Assembly (NCBI RefSeq): GCF_030711405.1 | Contig: NZ_JAULSI010000006.1 | Coordinates: forward strand, 9,390-73,389 | Source of the DNA: Massilia brevitalea | Lineage (GTDB): Bacteria > Pseudomonadota > Gammaproteobacteria > Burkholderiales > Burkholderiaceae_D | DNA: 64,000 nucleotides | Direction of reading: 5' to 3' | Shown here: positions 57,490 through 64,000 of the stretch, in pieces | Position numbering within the stretch: the stretch's first letter is position 1 | How the letters are laid out: every line of letters begins with the position of its first letter | Program-made: the position numbers and the translations under genes | The notes under the pieces: generated by a model | What the model was told of the DNA's origin: nothing | The model's database searches: none | The model's input: the letters and a program-made list of their open reading frames with translations, nothing else

Positions 57490-59486
57490 TGGTTCGGGAT
57501 CGGGGTCGTGACCGGCGCGGGAATCGGCATTACCTGCGGCATTACCTGCGGCGTCACCTGCGGCGTGGTGCCGACCGGTTGCGACAGCGGGATGCCGGTA
57601 ACCGGCGGCGGCACACCGGGCGCCGCCGGCTGGCCGAGCGGTGGCGATACCGGCTGGGCATTCGACGGCTGTGCGGGCGGCAGCGCACGCGCACCCGGCG
57701 CCGGCGCCACGGCCGGCAAGCGTACGGCGGGGTCGGGACGGCGGCGGAAGCTGGCCTCGGTGCCGGCGCCGAATTCCGACGCGCCGGCCGGCGGGCGCTG
57801 GATGGTGCGCACCAGGTGCGGCGTGATCGACAGCACGATCTCGGTCTGGTCGTTCGAGTCGCGCGTGCTGCCGAACAGGCGGCCCAGCACCGGCAGGCTG
57901 CCCACGCCCGGCACCTTGCTGCCGCTGGTGCGGTCTTCGCTGCTGATCAGGCCCGCCAGCACCTGGTTCTCGCCGTCCTTCAATTGCAGCATGGTCTGCG
58001 CCGAGCGCGTGCCGATGCGATAGGCCACCGAGCCGTCGTTGGTCTTGATCGAGTCGATCAGGTTACTGACCTCGAGCGAGATGCGGATGCCGACTTCGTT
58101 GTTCAGGTAGATGGTCGGCTCGACGTTCAGGGTCAGGCCGACGTCGACATAGGTGATCGACTGCGAGGCGAAACCGCCCACGCCGGTCGAGACCGTTGTG
58201 GTGAAGTTCGGCACCCGGTCGCCGATCACGACCTTGGCCTTTTCCTTGTTGCGCACGCGGATGCGCGGGTTGGCGAGGGTGTTCGAATCGGTGTCGGTCT
58301 TGTTGGCGTTCAGGGTGGCGCCGATGCCGGTGACGCCGATGTTGCTGCTATTCAGGCCACGCAAGGTATTGATCGTGATCGGTGCGCCCTGGGCTGCCAT
58401 CACCGGCGCAAAGCCAAGGCTGGGCGGCCAGCTCAGGCCCAGGTCCATCAGGCGGCTGCGCTTGATTTCCAGGACCTCGACGTCGAGCATGACTTCCGGC
58501 TCGGGCACGTCCTGCAGGGCCACCAGCTGGGTTGCGAGCTTGATCGCCTCCGGGCTGTCGCGCAGGATCACCAGGTTCAGCTTTTCGTCGATGACGACGT
58601 CGCGCGACTTCAAAATGGTCTTGAAGGTGTTGGCGATGGTCTTGGCCTCGGCGTTCGCGAGATAAAAGGTCTTGACCGTCATCTCCTGGTATTCCTTGAG
58701 CTTTACGGCCACGTTCGGGTAGACCAGGATGGTGTTGCCGTCCATGACCTGGCGCTCGAGCTGGTTGGTCACCAGCAGGAAGTGCACGGCCGCTTCCACG
58801 GTGCTGTTCTTCAGGAAGATCGAGGTGCGCCCGTCCGAGCGCACGTCCTTGTCGAACACGAAGTTCAGGCCCGAGTGGCGCGCGATGATCTCGAAGACCT
58901 GGCGCAGCGGCGCGTCGCGGAACTCCAGGCTGATGGGTTTACGGAAGGCGGCGGCCAGGGCGTTCTCGGAGGTCGGCGCCACCGCCAGCTCGTTCACTTC
59001 GTTCAGCATCAGGCGCGCGCGCTCGTGCAGCGGGCGTTCGGTGAGGATGGCCGACAGCTTCTGGCGCGCGGCCTCGTAGTCTTTTTTCGCGACGTCGGCC
59101 GTGGCGGCCTCGATCAGCGCGCTGTGGCGCGCATCGGCTTCGAGCTGGCGCATGCCGGCCCGGCCACGCTCGTTGGCCGGATCGATCTCGAGCACGCGCG
59201 CAAAGGCGCTGCGCGCTTCCTCGGCGCGGCCGCCGGCAAGGTCGCGCTCGGCCCCGTCGATCAGGCGCACGGTGGCGCCGTCGCGCGCGCGCAGGTAGGC
59301 GGCGCGGTACAGCGGGTTGCCGGGGTCGGCAGCCACCGCCTCGCGGTATTTCGCCAGGCCGGCGCCGACCTCTTCCCGTGCAACCAGGGCATTGCCCTCC
59401 TGGTAGGCGCGCTGGGCCGCGCAGCCCGCGAGCAGCGTGCACGCCAGGCCCACGGCGGCGACGGAACGGATGCGGGAACGTACCAT
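57486..59486 (-). CDS. Secretin (GspD/PilQ/MshL family) lipoprotein with N-terminal TPR region
   Basis: A 666-residue outer-membrane secretin. The signal peptide ends in the lipobox LAGC (Cys-21). Residues 25-150 are TPR-like (YREAVAADPGNPLYRAAYLR). A secretin N0/STN-type domain (PISLEFRDAPLRQVFEIIA) follows near 165, then N1 (ILKSRDVVIDEKLNLVIL). The secretin domain core is VGLTLNVEPTIYLNNEVGIR, and VPGVGSLPVLGRLFGS near residue 520. A proline-rich tail completes it. The TPR fusion resembles MSHA and Tad-type accessory functions combined in one protein. Confidence 0.88.
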   Translation of the reverse strand: MVRSRIRSVAAVGLACTLLAGCAAQRAYQEGNALVAREEVGAGLAKYREAVAADPGNPLYRAAYLRARDGATVRLIDGAERDLAGGRAEEARSAFARVLEIDPANERGRAGMRQLEADARHSALIEAATADVAKKDYEAARQKLSAILTERPLHERARLMLNEVNELAVAPTSENALAAAFRKPISLEFRDAPLRQVFEIIARHSGLNFVFDKDVRSDGRTSIFLKNSTVEAAVHFLLVTNQLERQVMDGNTILVYPNVAVKLKEYQEMTVKTFYLANAEAKTIANTFKTILKSRDVVIDEKLNLVILRDSPEAIKLATQLVALQDVPEPEVMLDVEVLEIKRSRLMDLGLSWPPSLGFAPVMAAQGAPITINTLRGLNSSNIGVTGIGATLNANKTDTDSNTLANPRIRVRNKEKAKVVIGDRVPNFTTTVSTGVGGFASQSITYVDVGLTLNVEPTIYLNNEVGIRISLEVSNLIDSIKTNDGSVAYRIGTRSAQTMLQLKDGENQVLAGLISSEDRTSGSKVPGVGSLPVLGRLFGSTRDSNDQTEIVLSITPHLVRTIQRPPAGASEFGAGTEASFRRRPDPAVRLPAVAPAPGARALPPAQPSNAQPVSPPLGQPAAPGVPPPVTGIPLSQPVGTTPQVTPQVMPQVMPIPAPVTTPIPNQ

Positions 59487-60010
59487 TAGTCGAATGCTCC
59501 AATATTGAGCTGCTGAACCTGGTTCAGCGGCAGGTAAGTCAGGGTCATCAGCGGCGGCGCGATGCGCTCGACACGCCAGGCGCCGTCGAGCGTGCCGCCC
59601 TCGACCGCGATGTGGGTGCGCTCGCCGCTCGCCAGGTAGACCTCCCACTTGCCGTCTTCGACCGACTTGCCGATGAAGGTGAAGGGCAAGGGCGGCGCCA
59701 CCGGCGGCAGCGGCGCTGCGGTTTGCTGTGGCGGTGGTGGCGGCGGCGGTGTCCAGTCCTGGCTGCCGAACACATCGCCGCCGCTGCCGCCGGCGTCGCC
59801 GATCAGGGTCGCGCGCGGCTGCAGGCGCAGGATCGCCACCTTGGCCTCGGCTGCGCGCTGCCTGGCCGCGGCCTGCGGTGCCGCCTGCGTCGCCTGCACC
59901 GGACGCTCGACCGCCTCGGCCACCGCGTCATCCGGCGACTTGTCGCCGAAGGCGGCGAGGCCGGCGGCAAGCGCCAGCGCCGCGCCCATCAACATGTGGC
60001 GCGGTTTCAT
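59486..60010 (-). CDS. PilP-like accessory protein
   Basis: A 174-residue protein, small basic start with a hydrophobic stretch (MLMGAALALAAGLAAFG), then an Ala/Pro-rich linker (DWTPPPPPPPQQTAAPLPPV) and a C-terminal domain (FTFIGKSVEDGKWEVYLASG, then WRVERIAPPLMTLTYLPLN). It resembles GspC/PilP HR-type domains that link the inner-membrane platform and the secretin. Its stop overlaps the secretin start by 1 nt (TAATG). Start at 60010 is taken because it overlaps the PilO-like gene stop in an ATGA quartet. Confidence 0.75.
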   Translation of the reverse strand: MKPRHMLMGAALALAAGLAAFGDKSPDDAVAEAVERPVQATQAAPQAAARQRAAEAKVAILRLQPRATLIGDAGGSGGDVFGSQDWTPPPPPPPQQTAAPLPPVAPPLPFTFIGKSVEDGKWEVYLASGERTHIAVEGGTLDGAWRVERIAPPLMTLTYLPLNQVQQLNIGAFD

Positions 60011-60636
60011 CGCGGCGCTCCCGACGCGGCGGCCACAGGCGCGGCCACAGGCACGGCTACAGGCGCGGCCACAGGATCGGCCACAGGATCGGCTAAATAC
60101 AGCGTCAGCCGCAGGCGCGCCTCGACGTTCGCCTGGCCGATGCTGTCGCGCCTGAAGCTGATGTCGTCGAGCGAGGCGAAGGGAATCGCGCGCAGCGCCT
60201 GCAGCGCGAATTGCCACACCTGGCCATAGCTGCCCTGCACCGGCAGGTTGATCTGGTAGGTGTGCAGCTTGCCGTTGCGGTCGTAGCCGCTCTTGTATTC
60301 GCCCTGGCGCAGGCTCAGGCCGGTCTTGGCGGCGATGTCGAACAGGGTCTTGATCTGCCGTTCGGCGTAGCGCCTGTCGCCCAGGGTCGCGTAGAACAGG
60401 GCCAGGTTGGCATCGGCCGTCTGCGCCGGAACCACGCGCTGCAGCGGCGGCGGCAAGGCGGCGGCGCGGCGCGCCAGTTCGCGCTCGGCTTCCAGCGCTG
60501 CGCGCGCCGGCAGCAGCCAGGCCAGCGCGGCGATGCCGGCTGCGCCCAGCAGGAGCGCGGCCAGCAGCACGGGACTGGCGGCGCGCAGGGCCAGGCGCAG
60601 GCGCAGCGCCGGCGCGGCAAACTGCGGCCGCTTCAT
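60007..60636 (-). CDS. PilO/GspM-like inner-membrane protein with C-terminal repeats
   Basis: A 209-residue bitopic protein. The N-terminal helix (LLAALLLGAAGIAALAWLLP) is followed by a coiled coil and a ferredoxin-like domain (LFYATLGDRRYAERQIKTLF, then AIPFASLDDISFRRDSIGQA). This fits the PilO/GspM subunits of the inner-membrane platform. The last 20 residues are a four-residue repeat (DPVA, APVA, VPVA) from a 12-bp minisatellite. Start is fixed by an ATGA overlap with the PilN-like gene. Confidence 0.78.
   Translation of the reverse strand: MKRPQFAAPALRLRLALRAASPVLLAALLLGAAGIAALAWLLPARAALEAERELARRAAALPPPLQRVVPAQTADANLALFYATLGDRRYAERQIKTLFDIAAKTGLSLRQGEYKSGYDRNGKLHTYQINLPVQGSYGQVWQFALQALRAIPFASLDDISFRRDSIGQANVEARLRLTLYLADPVADPVAAPVAVPVAAPVAAASGAPR
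60029..60088. repeat. 12-bp coding minisatellite in the PilO-like gene
   Basis: Five tandem 12-bp units (GCGGCCACAGGC and close variants) from 60029 to 60088, with a sixth decayed unit to 60100. Length changes would keep the reading frame and add or remove four residues (xPVA). Confidence 0.85.
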
Positions 60637-61196
60637 GGCGCGCCCCACTCGGCATCGACCTGGAAGCGCAGCGGCCGGTTCGGGTCCTGCTCGCCGATCT
60701 CGTGGCGCACCAGGGTGGCGGCGCCGAATACGCCCTGCTCCTGCAGTTTTTCGACGTAGCCGATCATGTCGTCGCTGGTGCGCGCCTCGGCCGTGATGCG
60801 CAGCACACGCTTGCGCGCATCCGGCTCCAGCGCCAGCAGCGCCACCGAGGCCGGCGTCGCCGCGCGCACCGCGTCGTGCAGGGCACGCCACGGCAGGTTC
60901 AGCTGCATGACGGCGGCATTTACGGCCGTGGCCTGCTGTTCGCTCGGCGGCGCTTTTCGCGTTGTCGGCGGCAACGCGGGCTGCAGGGCGGGCGCGGGCT
61001 GCACGCCGGCGCGGGCGCGCAGGGCCGCCTGCAGGGCATCGACTTCCTCGCGCGCCTCGCGGTAATCGAGCGCCTGCACGAGCGCGGCGCAGCACACGGC
61101 GAGTGCGCCCATGACCGGGCCCCAGACGCCGGGCGGCGCCAGGAACAGCGCGCGGCGCAGGCCCGGGCGCGCGAAATCGAGACGCACGCGCTTCAT
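60633..61196 (-). CDS. PilN/GspL-C-like inner-membrane protein
   Basis: A 187-residue bitopic protein. The start MKRVRLDFARPG resembles the cytoplasmic PilN N-terminus that binds PilM. One helix (VWGPVMGALAVCCAALVQAL) is followed by a coiled-coil linker and a ferredoxin-like domain (ALHDAVRAATPASVALLALE, then VEKLQEQGVFGAATLVRHEI). It overlaps both neighbours by 4 nt. It probably forms a heterodimer with the PilO-like protein. Confidence 0.78.
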   Translation of the reverse strand: MKRVRLDFARPGLRRALFLAPPGVWGPVMGALAVCCAALVQALDYREAREEVDALQAALRARAGVQPAPALQPALPPTTRKAPPSEQQATAVNAAVMQLNLPWRALHDAVRAATPASVALLALEPDARKRVLRITAEARTSDDMIGYVEKLQEQGVFGAATLVRHEIGEQDPNRPLRFQVDAEWGAP

Positions 61197-61985
61197 GCCG
61201 GGCTCCCGGTACAGGCCAGGCGTACGGCGCCCGACTGGCCGCCGGCGCCTTCGCCGTCGAGCAGCGTGCAGCCGAACTTCAGGCGCCCTTCGTGGCTGGC
61301 CCAGCTGCGCGGCGCCGGCCCGCACACCTGCACCCGCTCGGGCCGCCCCACGCCCACGCGCAGCGCCTCGCGCGCCACGTGGCTTTCCAGCCAGTCGCGG
61401 TCGGCGCCGGGCGGCACCACGGTTGTGCGCAAGGCCACCAGGGTGCGGCCGTCGTAGGCGGCCAGGGTCAGGACCTGGCCGTGCATCAGGCCGAACCAGG
61501 CGCCCGGACGGTGCAGGCGGCGCCAGGCGTTCATGGCGGCCACGAACTGCGGCACGATCTCGACCAGGTGGCAGCGCGCTTCGCGCGCCGCTTCCTCAAG
61601 CACCTCGAGCAGCGCCAGCGGCAGCGCGGCGGCCAGGAAAGGCCGCGCAGCCTGCCAGTCGGCGGCGATCTTCCAGCCGCCCGGCGGCGCGCCGAACAGG
61701 GCCTGGTAGCGCATGGCGGCGGCGGCCTCCAGGTCGGCCAGATGGGCCGCGGCGGGCGGCGGCGCCACCTGCCACATGCGCACCAGTTCATCGGCCAGCA
61801 CCACGGTCAGCGGCCAGCCTGCCACTGCGGTTCCGGCCAGCAGCGCGCGCAGCCCCTGCCGCAGCGCCTGCGGATCGTGGACATCGCCCAGGGACGCTTC
61901 GGCCAGCACCGTCGCGTCGCGGCCGACGCGGATCAGGGCCAGGCTGTCGTGGCCCAGCCCCAGGCGCAGCGCTTGTCCGGGCAGT

Positions 61986-61993
<8 letters not shown>
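61193..61993 (-). CDS. PilM-like protein, reduced
   Basis: A 266-residue cytoplasmic protein. It matches the position of PilM/GspL-N in the operon, upstream of a PilN-like gene. It has an actin-like pattern (LRLGLGHDSLALIRVGRD near the start, then WFGLMHGQVLTLAAYDG in the centre). It is shorter than PilM (about 350 residues), and classical phosphate-binding motifs are weak, so nucleotide binding is doubtful. It overlaps the ATPase gene by 8 bp. Confidence 0.65.
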
Positions 61994-63679
<1,686 letters not shown>

Positions 63680-63683
<4 letters not shown>

Positions 63684-64000
63684 GACATGTCTCCCGCCAG
63701 GTCGAAGATCGGCATGTAGAGCAGCACCACGATGGCGCCCACCACCAGGCCGATGGCCGCCATCAGGAGCGGCTCGAAGGTGCGCGTGAAACGGTCGATC
63801 CAGCGGCTGATCTCGCCGTCGTAGAAGGCGGCCGATTGCGTGAGCATCGGCCCCATGTCGCCGGTGCGCTCGCCCACGCGCAGCATGCGCAGCGAGATCG
63901 GCGTAGTGAGCCCATGCGCTTCGAAGGCATCCGACAGGGGGCGGCCCGATTCGATGGCGGCGCGCGCCTGCGCCAGCGACTGGCGCAGCGCCGGCGAGAC
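63680..64000 (-). CDS. GspF/PilC-type inner-membrane protein, truncated at the window edge
   Basis: The C-terminal part (107 residues visible) of the polytopic platform protein. The segment LRQSLAQARAAIESGRPLSD, then HGLTTPISLRMLRVGERTGD, is the family signature, followed by SAAFYDGEISRWIDRFTRTF and two helices (EPLLMAAIGLVVGAIVVLLY). The gene continues beyond the right border. Its stop overlaps the ATPase start by 4 nt. Confidence 0.88.

Overview
The window looks like a chromosomal segment of a high-GC betaproteobacterium, most likely Oxalobacteraceae of the Massilia/Telluria/Duganella type. This is judged from gene content and protein character, not from a database search. Evidence includes a cysB-cysI-DUF934-cysH-cysDN-cobA cluster, a prpBC-acnD-prpF locus with prpR, lptFG next to pepA, clpSA next to cspA, and rpsT next to murJ. 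No rRNA, tRNA, CRISPR array, IS element or prophage was recognised; the window is core chromosome with some accessory genes.

Layout. 0.1-2.5 kb: an orphan PAS/NarL-type histidine kinase and a general porin. 2.9-10.7 kb: assimilatory sulfate reduction (CysB regulator and a methyltransferase on the minus strand; CysI, DUF934, an APS-type CysH, CysD, CysN and the siroheme methyltransferase CobA on the plus strand). 10.7-16.8 kb: a hypothetical protein, an HSL-type esterase, a minus-strand lptF-lptG-cbiX operon and divergent pepA. 16.8-22.1 kb: repeats, a DUF1653 gene pair, xth, and a four-PAS GGDEF-EAL protein. 22.2-30.6 kb: the methylcitrate cycle operon prpB-prpC-GNAT-acnD-prpF with divergent prpR, a clear sigma-54 promoter and palindromic operators. 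30.7-35.6 kb: a propeller sensor kinase, DUF2127, DUF2251 and a lipoprotein. 35.9-38.5 kb: a coupled cystathionine beta-synthase and cystathionine gamma-synthase/lyase pair (transsulfuration). 38.5-43.7 kb: a chemotaxis receptor and a tricorn-like S41 protease. 44.2-47.3 kb: clpS-clpA and cspA. 47.4-52.3 kb: two unrelated isocitrate dehydrogenases (homodimeric icd and monomeric type) flanking an RluE-like pseudouridine synthase. 52.6-55.8 kb: a DUF2243 membrane protein, rpsT and murJ. 55.8-64.0 kb: a ten-gene minus-strand operon for a hybrid type II secretion/type IV pilus-like machine (GspF, GspE, PilM-, PilN-, PilO- and PilP-like proteins, a TPR-secretin lipoprotein and three pseudopilins). 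It runs off the right edge.

Functional links. Sulfate is activated by CysDN, reduced by CysH and CysI, and feeds cysteine. CobA and CbiX can supply two of the three steps of siroheme synthesis for CysI. The transsulfuration pair handles the cysteine/homocysteine exchange. PrpBC-AcnD-PrpF turn propionyl-CoA into pyruvate and succinate under PrpR and sigma-54.

The most unusual non-coding feature is a dispersed palindromic repeat family: 19 copies in 64 kb, with core GTGGGC...GCCCAC and asymmetric ends ACCGC and CCTACG. Copies usually sit as inverted pairs, mainly between convergent genes. One copy lies inside the coding sequence of a pseudopilin leader. Other points worth attention are a GNAT gene embedded and translationally coupled inside the prp operon, a sequence block shared upstream of both isocitrate dehydrogenase genes, a 12-bp coding minisatellite in the PilO-like gene, and an E5-less pseudopilin with a long Pro/Glu tail.
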